From Oscillospiraceae bacterium (GTDB lineage Bacteria > Bacillota > Clostridia > Oscillospirales > SIG627), in assembly GCA_015063985.1 (NCBI GenBank), contig SVTC01000003.1, positions 69,162 through 133,161 of the forward strand: a stretch of 64,000 nt of DNA. The letters are read 5' to 3'. The notes below the pieces were generated by a model. The model made no database searches. It saw only the letters and a list, made by a program, of their open reading frames with translations, and was not told where the DNA came from. Shown one piece after another: positions 17,275 to 25,610 of the stretch. The position numbers and the translations under genes were made by a program. Numbering within the stretch: the stretch's first letter is position 1; each line of letters opens with the position of its first letter.

Positions 17275-18149
17275 GGGGAAAAATATTCACAAAGCTGCGG
17301 CCTTATATGTAAAAGATCCTCCTTTGTTATCACGCGCTCCCTTGGCTCAAGCTCACGGGCAAGCTCGCCGTAGGTCACTATGCGAAACCTCGGATCGTTT
17401 TTAACAAGCCTCACCAAAAAGCGAAATCTTCGGAATATCAGCTCTGTTTCCTCGGATCTTCTGGGGGTCGACGGTACCCATCCGTCCTCGTGAAGATTGC
17501 CGCCCCAATAATTGACCTCATCCCAGGACTCCTCAAAGGATACCATATTGGGATGGCTGTAGCAGATATACAGATCCTTTGATCTTGCCACCTCGTCAAA
17601 ATGAGCTTTTATCGCCGCCTCGTCGTTTTCGCGGAATTGGCATCCCATAAGATAGTGATAATCAGTAGTCCATATATTGCAGGCGTTGATGGGACGGCCT
17701 CGGTTCTGCTCTCTTAAGGTATCTCCGTCGTATATCGGTATTCCCATCCTTGCATAGCCGTAGTGGGCAACGTAGGAAGTGTTGGAGCCGGGCGGGCAAG
17801 CCGCATATACTCTGTCTACGCCAAAGGTCTTTTTGATAAGGTTAAGACACTCTGTCTCCTGCCTTAAAAACTCCGCCTCGGCGGCATCGTAATCATCAAT
17901 ATCGGTGTATTCGTTAATGGTCGGATGCAGGGAATGAGTAAGAGAATGAGTCTCTATCTCGTGATACCTCAAAGCCTCTATCACGTCCTGCCTGCCCCAT
18001 TCCTCAAGCTTCAGAGCGTATTTCCCCACCACGTTAAAGCACCCTCTTACGTGCTCGGATCTTAATATCTCGGCATATCTGAGAACCGAATCCGCGCCTT
18101 GAGGATTTATATAATCCTCCACGTCAAAGCTGAATACTATATTTGTCAT
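17271..18149 (-). CDS. polysaccharide deacetylase (NodB-homology) family protein
   Basis: 292 residues from the ATG at 18149 (MTNIVFSFDVEDY) after GGAGATAGGT. NodB motifs are recognisable: SFDVED (catalytic and metal Asp), ETHSLTHSLHP (metal-binding His pair) and ACPPGSNTSY in place of RxPxG. Members remove N- or O-acetyl groups from glycans, or act on related amide bonds. No signal peptide is seen. It lies 5' of the GTG-overlapping unknown gene. Confidence 0.75.
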   Translation of the reverse strand: MTNIVFSFDVEDYINPQGADSVLRYAEILRSEHVRGCFNVVGKYALKLEEWGRQDVIEALRYHEIETHSLTHSLHPTINEYTDIDDYDAAEAEFLRQETECLNLIKKTFGVDRVYAACPPGSNTSYVAHYGYARMGIPIYDGDTLREQNRGRPINACNIWTTDYHYLMGCQFRENDEAAIKAHFDEVARSKDLYICYSHPNMVSFEESWDEVNYWGGNLHEDGWVPSTPRRSEETELIFRRFRFLVRLVKNDPRFRIVTYGELARELEPRERVITKEDLLHIRPQLCEYFSP

Positions 18150-18177
18150 ACCTATCTCCGTTTTTTCTTTTAGATAG

Positions 18178-18206
18178 ATTCTACCACAGCCCCCCCGTAA
18201 TGTCAA
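18178..18206 (-). promoter_or_regulatory. promoter of the deacetylase operon
   Basis: On the minus strand, TTGACA (18206-18201), 17-base spacer containing a G7 run, TAGAAT (18183-18178). Confidence 0.65.
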
Positions 18207-18240
18207 CAGCTGTCAAAAGCATTCTTTTTTCATACGGCTA

Positions 18241-18269
18241 TTGTTATTATCAAAAAAATGTGTTATAAT
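18241..18269 (+). promoter_or_regulatory. promoter of the MFS transporter
   Basis: TTGTTA at 18241-18246, 17-base spacer, TATAAT at 18264-18269. Confidence 0.7.
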
Positions 18270-18306
18270 CAAACCGTTGCAATACGTTTTTAGGAAAGCT
18301 ACTTTT

Positions 18307-19512
18307 ATGACAATCAAAAACAAAAAGCTCTGCTCTCAGAACACCCTCATCTGGCTGTGCTGCTTTGTATATACCCTGGCGTATATCGGAAGGTACAGCT
18401 ACAACGCAAACATCAATCTGATAATGAACGAATACTCCACCAGCCACGCCGATGCCGGCCTGGTCACCACCTTCTTTTTCTTTGCCTACGGCATTGGTCA
18501 GGTGGTAAACGGCATACTCTGCAAGCGCTACAACAAAAAGCTTTTGTTCCCGCTGGTGCTATTCGGCTCCTCAGTGCTTAATCTTCTCATTCTCTGGCTG
18601 CCCTTTTCCTTCTTTAAGTACCTTTGGGTAATAAACGGATTTTTGCAGTCCTGTCTCTGGTCATCCATCATCCACGTTCTGGGCACGAATCTGGATGCCG
18701 ACCATATGGACAGAGCCTTGGCACTCACCAGCGTCACCTCTACAGTCGGCACCTTTATCGCATACGGCGGCAGTGCTTTTTTCGTATGGCTTGGCAATTA
18801 CCGCATCACCTTTATCTTCGCCGCGGTGATGATGTCTCTTATCGGCGTGCTGTGGCTTTGGCTCTTCAGCGACGCTCCCATTTACAAGCCTATGGAAAAA
18901 CGGGAACAAAAGGAAAGCAAAAAGCTTGGCGGTGTAATGATCGTGCTTATCACTCTCGCATTCTTTGCGGTGATAGATAACCTTGTAAAGGACGGGGTCA
19001 ACACCTGGATGCCCACGCTCCTTGCGGAAAACTACGGAATGAAGGACGAGACCTCAATCCTCTCCTCCGTTGTGCTCCCCATTCTCGGCACCTTCGGCGC
19101 ACTGCTCTCCTTAAAGCTGAACCGTCTGATCAAGGATTTCGTTGCACTTATCGTGACAATGCTGGCAGTCTCCTCACTGTTCCTTTGTATAGTACTGTTT
19201 TTCGAGGTCAGCAGTGCCGTGATCGCAGTAATGTGCTTTGGAATACTTGCCTGTATGATGAGCGGCATAAACAACGTGATAACCTCCATTGCTCCCCTAA
19301 AAATGAGAGACAAGGTGGATTCGGGAAGGATGGCGGGCATCCTGAACGGCTTTTGCTATATGGGAAGCACCGTCAGCGCATACGGCTTGGGCGCAATAGC
19401 CGATAGGGGCGGATGGGATGCCGCATTCTATCTTTTGCTTGGAGCCTGCGCAGTGGGAATCGTCATCGGTGCGGTTTACATAATATGCGCCAAAATCAAA
19501 AAAACGGCTTAA
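18307..19512 (+). CDS. major facilitator superfamily transporter (organophosphate/sugar-type)
   Basis: 401 residues with about twelve membrane spans; RYSYNANINLIMNEY and the central cytoplasmic loop KPMEKREQKESKK are typical of MFS carriers resembling the organophosphate:phosphate antiporter group. The start at 18307 (MTIKNKKLC) follows AGGAAAG; the longer in-frame start at 18241 lies inside the promoter. Its substrate is unknown. Bases 19364-19484, encoding the last membrane segment, are repeated at 21603-21723 after an insert with two lipoprotein genes. Confidence 0.85.
   Translation: MTIKNKKLCSQNTLIWLCCFVYTLAYIGRYSYNANINLIMNEYSTSHADAGLVTTFFFFAYGIGQVVNGILCKRYNKKLLFPLVLFGSSVLNLLILWLPFSFFKYLWVINGFLQSCLWSSIIHVLGTNLDADHMDRALALTSVTSTVGTFIAYGGSAFFVWLGNYRITFIFAAVMMSLIGVLWLWLFSDAPIYKPMEKREQKESKKLGGVMIVLITLAFFAVIDNLVKDGVNTWMPTLLAENYGMKDETSILSSVVLPILGTFGALLSLKLNRLIKDFVALIVTMLAVSSLFLCIVLFFEVSSAVIAVMCFGILACMMSGINNVITSIAPLKMRDKVDSGRMAGILNGFCYMGSTVSAYGLGAIADRGGWDAAFYLLLGACAVGIVIGAVYIICAKIKKTA
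19364..19484 (+). repeat. direct repeat, left copy (3' end of the MFS gene)
   Basis: 121 bases starting GAAGCACCGTCAGCGC and ending GTTTACATAAT, repeated with scattered, mostly third-position changes at 21603-21723. The two copies are the same length and flank about 2.1 kb of extra DNA. Confidence 0.85.
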
Positions 19513-19560
19513 ATAATCAAAAAAGGATCAATTCTTTGCACAATGATTTAGGAGTTTATC

Positions 19561-20463
19561 ATGAATAATTTCAAGTGTTTTTTTCTTTTATTCGTATTAT
19601 CCGCCATTTTATTGACATCATGTTCAACTGCTGTCAACCATTCAACCGAGCCAACATATCCCACAAAAGAATCTCTCAGTAGCGAAATTCCGGAAAAACA
19701 ACCCGTCTCCTTTTTGCTGGAAAGCACTGAAATGGAAATGCCCTTTGGCAAGACCAAAAGCGAGTTTACCTATGATCAAAGCGGCAGGTTGACAAAAACA
19801 GTTGCCTCCACAAACGACAAGGTATATATGTCCGAAGAATTATTTTACGATGACAACGGCTACGTTATTAAAAAGAAACAAACGTCGTTGGATGCTTCGG
19901 GCAAGGAAAGCTCTGTTACAACGGAAAGTTTTATTTTCTCCGAAAAAGGGCTTATCCAAAGCAGCACCATCATCACCGATACAATCACCACGTTTACTTC
20001 CTATGAGTATGACGCTAAAAACCGTTTGGTTTTATACACCCGAAAGGACGCTTTGGATAACATAATTGAAAAAGAGCAGTACGAGTATCTGGATGACTTC
20101 GGTAGCTACCGACTGACCTCTTTGGATAATCAAGTTACCCAACTGATCTTAGACGCTACCGGAAACGAGCTTGAAAGGACACTCTTCAATACGGACGGAT
20201 CCATTGTCTTCAGCATCAAAAACGAATATGACAGTAAAAACAACGTTGTAAAATCCACCGACAAAGACCGGGTAATTACGGAGTTTACAAACGTGTATGA
20301 AGGAGATCTATTGATTTCCGTTGAGAAATATGTTGACAGCGAGCTCGCAGGAAAAACCGTAAACGAATATGATGAATACGGCAATTTATGCACAAAGAAA
20401 GAAACCAATGCCGCAGGAACCGTTGTGTCCTCAACAGTAAACGTATGGCTCCCCGTATATTAA
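19561..20463 (+). CDS. lipoprotein with YD-like repeats
   Basis: 300 residues with a lipoprotein signal peptide (FFLLFVLSAILLTSC, lipobox Cys near residue 21), so it is predicted to be anchored outside the cell. The mature part carries repeated YD-type units, for example YDQSGRLTKTV, YDDNGYVIKKK, YDAKNRLVLYT, YDSKNNVVKST and YDEYGNLCTKK, as in RHS/YD-repeat beta-structured proteins. Base composition is more A+T-rich than the flanking genes. It overlaps the next lipoprotein gene by 19 bases, and both lie within the insert bounded by the MFS 3'-end repeats. Confidence 0.7.
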   Translation: MNNFKCFFLLFVLSAILLTSCSTAVNHSTEPTYPTKESLSSEIPEKQPVSFLLESTEMEMPFGKTKSEFTYDQSGRLTKTVASTNDKVYMSEELFYDDNGYVIKKKQTSLDASGKESSVTTESFIFSEKGLIQSSTIITDTITTFTSYEYDAKNRLVLYTRKDALDNIIEKEQYEYLDDFGSYRLTSLDNQVTQLILDATGNELERTLFNTDGSIVFSIKNEYDSKNNVVKSTDKDRVITEFTNVYEGDLLISVEKYVDSELAGKTVNEYDEYGNLCTKKETNAAGTVVSSTVNVWLPVY

Positions 20464-21572
20464 TTTTTCTCCTTAGCTCACTTCTGTTGTTAACTTCTTC
20501 TTGCAATTACAATGCAGATTATACCACGAAGGATTTCACAAAAGAAGAATACACAGAGGAAAGCTCACACGAGGTCATTGAAATAAGCTCTCCCTATACG
20601 GGATTAAACGGAAATGCCGTCTGGGATATGAAAATATACAACGGCCATCTGTATATCGGCGCGGGAAACTATGATAAAAACACCTCCGTAGACACTGCGT
20701 ACCGATACGATCTTTCCCGCAAAGTATGGGAAGCCTGCGGTCAAATTCCCGATGAACAAATCGGACGATTCGTAGTATTGAACGATCAACTTGTTCTTCC
20801 CGGTATTGATCCTGTCGGAGATTGGAGCTTGGGGAATTATTATGTTTTGCAAAATGATAGCTTTGCAACCATAAGAACCATTCCAAATGCCATTCATAAT
20901 TTCGATATTGTTGAATATGATAACAAGCTCTTTTTTGGACTCGGGGTATCAAGCGGCAATTATCCGGTCGCATTCCAAAACGGGGACAAATACAAAGAAA
21001 TATCATTCGTTGATAAAAACGGCAATCCGCTCTCAACGAAGGAATACAAAGAAATCCGCGCCTATGACCTTGTGGTTTTAAATTCTTCTTTATACGCTCT
21101 TGTTCAATTGGACTCTTCGCGTTATATTTATAAGTACAACGGTATCAATTTTGAGTACTATTGTGACTACAATCACAGGATAATTGTTGGCGGTTATTCC
21201 TTAGTTCCGCTTCTTGAGAAACAGATTCTGAAAGATACTTTGTTTTTCACTACAGGACTGCTGTATAAAACCGAAAATATGAAAGATCTGCAAGATATTA
21301 CCCCATCGGGAGTCGATTACGTGGCCGATCTTTTGAACTATAACGGGCGTCTTTTTATTCTTGCTAACCAACTCAACGAAACCCAAAAGCATAAAGCGAT
21401 AATATTTGAGTTGCTTTTGGATGGTTCGTTTTCCCAATTGACAGAAATCGAAGTTCCTTATCCTGCAATGGCATTTGAATGTGACGGCAATGCTTTTTAT
21501 ATCGGAACAGGAACAAAAGACTCAACTACGAAAGTTGCTAACAAAATACTGATCATCAATTATAAAGTATGA
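20445..21572 (+). CDS. lipoprotein, beta-propeller-like
   Basis: 375 residues starting at the ATG at 20445 inside the end of the preceding gene. The lipoprotein signal is RILIFLLSSLLLLTSSC. The mature part shows recurring strands of the kind MKIYNGHLYIGAGN, NKLFFGLG, NSSLYALVQLD, LFFTTGLLYKTE and NGRLFILANQL, consistent with a seven-bladed propeller (Kelch- or NHL-like) sensor or binding domain. No catalytic motif is seen. It is A+T-rich like its partner, suggesting joint acquisition. Confidence 0.6.
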   Translation: MAPRILIFLLSSLLLLTSSCNYNADYTTKDFTKEEYTEESSHEVIEISSPYTGLNGNAVWDMKIYNGHLYIGAGNYDKNTSVDTAYRYDLSRKVWEACGQIPDEQIGRFVVLNDQLVLPGIDPVGDWSLGNYYVLQNDSFATIRTIPNAIHNFDIVEYDNKLFFGLGVSSGNYPVAFQNGDKYKEISFVDKNGNPLSTKEYKEIRAYDLVVLNSSLYALVQLDSSRYIYKYNGINFEYYCDYNHRIIVGGYSLVPLLEKQILKDTLFFTTGLLYKTENMKDLQDITPSGVDYVADLLNYNGRLFILANQLNETQKHKAIIFELLLDGSFSQLTEIEVPYPAMAFECDGNAFYIGTGTKDSTTKVANKILIINYKV

Positions 21573-21602
21573 TGGGTGACTATTGTTCGGGCTTACTCAT
21601 TA

Positions 21603-21751
21603 GAAGCACCGTCAGCGCCTACGGTCTGGGAGCCATAGCGGATAACGGCGGTTGGGATGCCGCATTCTATCTTTTGCTGGGCGCTTGCGGAGTGGGAATC
21701 GTCATCGGTGCGGTTTACATAATTTTTTCAAGGGCAAAAAAGAACAGCTGA
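21603..21751 (+). pseudogene. duplicated C-terminal fragment of the MFS transporter
   Basis: The frame reads STVSAYGLGAIADNGG...FYLLLGACGVGIVIGAVYII, the same as the end of the MFS protein, followed by a different but equivalent Lys-rich tail (SRAKKNS against AKIKKTA). Bases 21603-21723 are the right copy of the 121-base repeat. Only one membrane segment is encoded and there is no ribosome site, so it is a remnant and not a working gene. Confidence 0.85.
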
Positions 21752-21761
21752 AATAATTAAA

Positions 21762-21789
21762 GCGGCAGATGATCTCTGCCGCCTTTTTT
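21762..21789. terminator. terminator downstream of the duplicated MFS tail
   Basis: GCGGCAGA-TGATC-TCTGCCGC followed by CTTTTTT; it also abuts the stop of the convergent CarD-like gene. Confidence 0.85.
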
Positions 21790-22279
21790 ATTCCTTGAAC
21801 AAATATGAAATAAGCTCATCCTTACCGATCTTCAGAACGTACTGAAACTCATCGTACAAGAGCTGCTCCGCCTCCTTGAATAAGCGCTCGTCTGCCATAT
21901 GAAGCTTCTTTCCCTCCGCCTCGCGCTTTTGCTTGTTGAGGCGGATAGATCTTATCATCAATAGCAACGATCGGTGGTCGCCGCTGTCAAGTATGGCTCT
22001 GAAGCGCTCCTTGCGCTGAATGTTATCCTCTATCCAAACGCTCTCGCCGTCCCTTGCGGAAGCAATGACCGCACCGATCTCCTCCTCGGACAATATCCTT
22101 CTGATCTTGGATAAAACAGCCTCGTTATCCGTAGGTACAAACAAGGTGGTGTTCTTATCACTTATGGGCTTAAGAACGTAATACTCCTTCTTTTTGTCCA
22201 TGAAATCCCTTTCGGTTATTTCAACGATCCTGCAAACTCCCTGGGTGCCGTAGACGATGGTATCATTCACCTTATACAT
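21788..22279 (-). CDS. CarD-family transcriptional regulator
   Basis: 163 residues. The N-terminal CarD/TRCF RNA-polymerase-interacting domain is clear (MYKVNDTIVYGTQGVCRIVEI), followed by a helical C-terminal domain of the CdnL/CarD type (LSEEEIGAVIASARDGESVWIEDN). CarD proteins bind the RNA polymerase beta subunit and stabilise open complexes. The start at 22279 follows AAGGATGAG. It is transcribed divergently from the LacI-type regulator. Confidence 0.85.
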   Translation of the reverse strand: MYKVNDTIVYGTQGVCRIVEITERDFMDKKKEYYVLKPISDKNTTLFVPTDNEAVLSKIRRILSEEEIGAVIASARDGESVWIEDNIQRKERFRAILDSGDHRSLLLMIRSIRLNKQKREAEGKKLHMADERLFKEAEQLLYDEFQYVLKIGKDELISYLFKE

Positions 22280-22315
22280 TTCGGTCTCATCCTTAATTCC
22301 TCTTGTGTTAAAGAT

Positions 22316-22344
22316 ATTATAGCACAAAAGAATAAAAAATTCAC
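22316..22344 (-). promoter_or_regulatory. probable promoter of the CarD-like gene
   Basis: TATAAT on the minus strand (22321-22316), with a weak -35 GTGAAT 17 bases upstream. Confidence 0.45.
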
Positions 22345-22453
22345 GTAGGCATTTTGACCAAATTTGCCCGAAAAAACGCACGGAAAAGCCATCAAAAGTC
22401 CGCATTTCCCCTTCCCTCGGCACGGTCTGCGGCAAACAAAGCTCACAAAATCA

Positions 22454-22482
22454 TTGACAAATCCCCTCGGGTATTGTATAAT
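22454..22482 (+). promoter_or_regulatory. promoter of the LacI-type regulator
   Basis: TTGACA at 22454-22459, 17-base spacer, TATAAT at 22477-22482. Confidence 0.85.
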
Positions 22483-22496
22483 AAATTCAAAGCACA

Positions 22497-22512
22497 TTTA
22501 AAACGTTTTAAA
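22497..22512. promoter_or_regulatory. LacI-family operator
   Basis: A perfect 16-base palindrome TTTAAAACGTTTTAAA with the central CG typical of LacI-family operators. It is 15 bases downstream of the -10 and 21 bases before the start codon, which suits autorepression. Confidence 0.7.
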
Positions 22513-22533
22513 TTCGTCAAAAAGGGGGAAGAA

Positions 22534-23529
22534 ATGTCAACAAGAGTAAAGCTTTCGGATATAGCAAAAGAATGCAAGGTGTCAAACGGCACGGTATCGC
22601 TGGCATTGAATAACAGTCCCCTTGTCAACAATGACACAAAAAGGCTTATCAAAAAAACCGCCGACAGGATGGGGTATATCCCAAACGAAATGGCGCGCTC
22701 CCTTGTAAAAAAGCATTCGGGCAAGATCGGGGTGGTGGTCCCCGATATTATAAACAGCTTCTACGCCACCTTTGTCAGCGAGCTCAGCCGAGAGATCCGC
22801 TCCCAAGGCTACACTCTTGCGATATACATATCGGATAACGACACCGAGGCGGAAGGCTCGGCGGTGGACGAGATGCTGGCGAACAACGTGGAGGGCATAA
22901 TAATAGTCCCCGTAAATAAGGGCAATGCCTCCCCGGCATACTTTGAGCGTCTGTCGCAGCATAAGGTCCCGTATATCTTTGCGGTAGACCGCTATTCGGG
23001 AATCGATGGGATCTGCGTAAGCTCCGACTGCAAAGCGGGAATGTACGCTATGGTAAAGCATCTTATAGAGAAGGGCTACAAGGATATAGCCTATCTCAGC
23101 GGCGATCTGTCCGTGCCCACGCTGAGCTCCCGACACGAGGGATACCTAAAGGCGATAAAAGAGAGTGATATCGAAGAAAGGCTTATTTTAGTCAGCTCCA
23201 TAGACTACGACGGCGCAAGAAAGGCCTGCCTTGACTGCATCAGCACCCTGCCCCGAGCCTTCGTGTGCCCCAATGATATGATGGCTCTGGGAGTTATAAA
23301 CACCCTCAGAGAGCAGGGCATCGCCGTCCCCGAGATGTGTGCGGTCACAGGCTTTGACGGAACCATCTTTTCGCAGATCTCGTCGGTGGAGATCACCACG
23401 GTCAGACAGGATATAAAGCAGATCGCGCAAAAAAGCTCAAGGCTTATCACAGATCTTATAAACGGAGCCGAGCTTAAGAAAACAGACGAGCTGATAAGCA
23501 CAGAGCTTTTAATAAAAAAATCATGTTAA
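22534..23529 (+). CDS. LacI-family transcriptional regulator
   Basis: 331 residues. The N-terminal LacI helix-turn-helix is VKLSDIAKECKVSNGTVSLA with the hinge helix region NEMARSLVKKHSGKIGVVVP, followed by a periplasmic-binding-protein-like sugar domain ending in VTGFDGTIFSQ...TTVRQD. The start at 22534 follows AAAGGGGGAA. The stop overlaps the next gene's leader, so the RpiB-like isomerase and this regulator probably form one autoregulated operon. The effector is probably a sugar or sugar phosphate. Confidence 0.9.
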   Translation: MSTRVKLSDIAKECKVSNGTVSLALNNSPLVNNDTKRLIKKTADRMGYIPNEMARSLVKKHSGKIGVVVPDIINSFYATFVSELSREIRSQGYTLAIYISDNDTEAEGSAVDEMLANNVEGIIIVPVNKGNASPAYFERLSQHKVPYIFAVDRYSGIDGICVSSDCKAGMYAMVKHLIEKGYKDIAYLSGDLSVPTLSSRHEGYLKAIKESDIEERLILVSSIDYDGARKACLDCISTLPRAFVCPNDMMALGVINTLREQGIAVPEMCAVTGFDGTIFSQISSVEITTVRQDIKQIAQKSSRLITDLINGAELKKTDELISTELLIKKSC

Positions 23530-23540
23530 GAGGAGAAAAA

Positions 23541-24113
23541 ATGAAAACGGTAAAGGAAAAGAAATTGGTAGTTGGTGCGGATTTTGCAGGCTACCCTCTC
23601 AAGGAAGCGGTCGTTGCCCACCTTAAAGCAAAGGGCTGGGAAATAACCGATATGGGCGTGAAGGCGGACTCCGACCCCAACGATACCGACCTTATGTTCC
23701 ACAGAGTGGGACTTCGCGTCGGCGCGATGATCTCAGAAGGTGAATTTGAAAGAGCGCTTCTTTTCTGCGGAACGGGTATGGGAATACATATTGCGGCAAG
23801 CAAGTGTCCTCACGTGCATTCGGGAGTTGTGGAAAGCGTTCCCGCGGCTCTTCGCGCCATCACGGGCAACGGTGTAAACGTTCTTGCTATGGGCGCCTTC
23901 TACGTCGCTCCCGCAATGGGCTGCGACATTGCCGATGCATATCTTAATGCAGAGCTGGGAAGCGGTTACGAGTGGTGGAAAAATTTCTACGAATTCCATA
24001 AGCTTGCCATCGATGAGCTTGAAGCCTTCGACTATGAGGAATATAAGAAAAACGGCTACAAGGTAAATAAGCTGGGAGACTTTCCTCTTAAGCTCGAAAC
24101 CAAGCCCGATTAA
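23541..24113 (+). CDS. RpiB/LacA/LacB-family sugar-phosphate isomerase
   Basis: 190 residues. It has VVGADFAGYPLKEAVVAHLK at the N terminus and the family signature CGTGMGIHIAASK with the active-site Cys. RpiB-type enzymes interconvert aldose and ketose phosphates (ribose-, allose- or erythrulose-type). The start at 23541 follows AGGAGA. The last 63 codons plus 3' flank (23923-24276) are duplicated at 25611-25964, on the far side of a foreign glycosidase gene. Confidence 0.85.
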   Translation: MKTVKEKKLVVGADFAGYPLKEAVVAHLKAKGWEITDMGVKADSDPNDTDLMFHRVGLRVGAMISEGEFERALLFCGTGMGIHIAASKCPHVHSGVVESVPAALRAITGNGVNVLAMGAFYVAPAMGCDIADAYLNAELGSGYEWWKNFYEFHKLAIDELEAFDYEEYKKNGYKVNKLGDFPLKLETKPD

Positions 24114-24276
24114 AAAACCGCCGTTGAAGCCTTGGACGCAGTACCCATAACACAAACGAAAAAAACGAATATAAAAAGTCCATCTAATATGTAACGCAAA
24201 AAATCAAGCGACCTTTCAAGGTCGCTTGATTTTTGTGATTCGTGTCCGAAAAGAACCGAGTAAAAACCGAGGATTT
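23923..24276 (+). repeat. 354-base direct repeat, left copy
   Basis: It runs from GCGACATTGCC inside the isomerase gene through its stop and terminator to ACCGAGGATTT. It matches 25611-25964 at about 95% by eye, at equal length. The two copies flank 1.3 kb with a glycosidase-like gene. Confidence 0.9.
24201..24235 (+). terminator. terminator of the LacI-isomerase operon
   Basis: AAATCAAGCGACCTT-TC-AAGGTCGCTTGATTT followed by T residues. The hairpin is carried inside the 354-base repeat, so a second copy exists at 25892. Confidence 0.85.
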
Positions 24277-24299
24277 GAACGAGTTGACAAAAAAGATAC

Positions 24300-24328
24300 T
24301 TGTAATTCTCGCCCTTGCATGATATAAT
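24300..24328 (+). promoter_or_regulatory. promoter of the inserted glycosidase gene
   Basis: TTGTAA at 24300-24305, 17-base spacer, TATAAT at 24323-24328, just inside the left edge of the insert. Confidence 0.65.
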
Positions 24329-24362
24329 GAAGATACTTTAGAAGCCGCCAAGGAGATTCAAA

Positions 24363-25562
24363 ATGAAACAGTTTGACATCACTTATTTCCACGGTCCATT
24401 TGCCAATTATGTTGTACGAGAGGACGTCATCGCCGAGATCGCCTCAAGCGGTATGACCCTGGTACCACTTCACTACGGAACGGAAACCAACAAGCAGGCG
24501 CTTCCGATCCTTCGCCGCTTCGGTCTGCGCGCCATCGTCTCCGATCCGCGTATCCGCCGCATCTACGGCGCGGATGACATCGCCGGTGCAGATGCCATGG
24601 CAAAGGAAGTCGTCGCCGATTACGCAGAATTTGACAACATCATCGGCTGGGACATTGTGGACGAGCCGCATGCAAAGAAGTTCCCGATTCTCAGTGCGAT
24701 CGTTAATGCATTCCGCCGCTACTCTCCCGACATGGAGACCGTCATCAACCTGTTTCCCAACTATGCATCCGCCGAGCAACTGGGCAATCCCGACTATATT
24801 TCCCATCTGGAAGCCTTTGTCAACATTGTCCGCCCGCACCTACTCTCCTATGACCACTATCACTTCCTCGGTCGTCAGAGTCGCAACGAGATTTTCGACC
24901 CGGAGGTTGACGAGCGCGAGCGCCTGATCCGCCTGTCCGCGGAAACAACCGAAAACCGCGGTGGCTTCTTTGAAAACATCGAGGTCTTCCGTTCTGTTGC
25001 ACTCAAGTATAATATTGACCAGATGCTCATCGTCCTTCTGACCGAGCATGGTCCGTACCGCAATCTGACCATCGGTGAGCTGTATTGGGAAGTCAACATG
25101 TGTCTGGCATACGGCATGAAGCGCATTTCGTACTTCACGTATTGGGAGCCCTCTCACGACGATCATTGGCAGTGGACCAATGCCATGTGCGATACCGAAG
25201 GCAAAAAGATGCAGCATTGGTATGACGTCAGGGAAATCAATGCGGCGATTTCTCCCGCAGGCCGCCGCCTGTTCAACACCACCTCCAAGGCTGTCTTCCA
25301 CATCGGCGTACCAGAGAAGGGTGCAAAGAAGTTTGAAGGCTACGGCGCGATTTCCTCCATTGACGGTAAGAACGGCGTTATTGGCTTCTTCGAAGATGGC
25401 TCAATCTACCTTGTCAACCGCGACTTTATTGGGGATAACACCTTTACCATCCATGCAAACAAGCCGCTATCCGTTCTCTCCGACGACAGATTCATTGCCG
25501 TTGACGACCTTGATATTACCGTCAAGCTGGGTGCAGGTGAAGCAGTACTTTTGAAGATATAA
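24363..25562 (+). CDS. glycoside-hydrolase-like TIM-barrel protein, probably acquired
   Basis: 399 residues. It has a barrel with two plausible catalytic Glu residues, in IIGWDIVDEPHAKK (acid/base position) and LIVLLTEHGPYRN (nucleophile position), then ISYFTYWEPS and a C-terminal beta domain (GVIGFFEDGSIYLVNRD). This fits clan GH-A enzymes, but no specific family can be named. Codon use stands out: Arg is mostly CGC/CGT and Ile mostly ATC/ATT, whereas neighbours favour AGA and ATA. It has its own promoter and is flanked by 354-base direct repeats, all pointing to transfer. Confidence 0.65.
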   Translation: MKQFDITYFHGPFANYVVREDVIAEIASSGMTLVPLHYGTETNKQALPILRRFGLRAIVSDPRIRRIYGADDIAGADAMAKEVVADYAEFDNIIGWDIVDEPHAKKFPILSAIVNAFRRYSPDMETVINLFPNYASAEQLGNPDYISHLEAFVNIVRPHLLSYDHYHFLGRQSRNEIFDPEVDERERLIRLSAETTENRGGFFENIEVFRSVALKYNIDQMLIVLLTEHGPYRNLTIGELYWEVNMCLAYGMKRISYFTYWEPSHDDHWQWTNAMCDTEGKKMQHWYDVREINAAISPAGRRLFNTTSKAVFHIGVPEKGAKKFEGYGAISSIDGKNGVIGFFEDGSIYLVNRDFIGDNTFTIHANKPLSVLSDDRFIAVDDLDITVKLGAGEAVLLKI

Positions 25563-25610
25563 TTTTCAGTCCGTTTCCCGGAATCGTGACCGATCGCGTC
25601 GCGGTGTGCC

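Noticed and set aside
21569-21751. Independent small membrane protein
   Set aside because: It is the duplicated tail of the MFS gene with no ribosome site.
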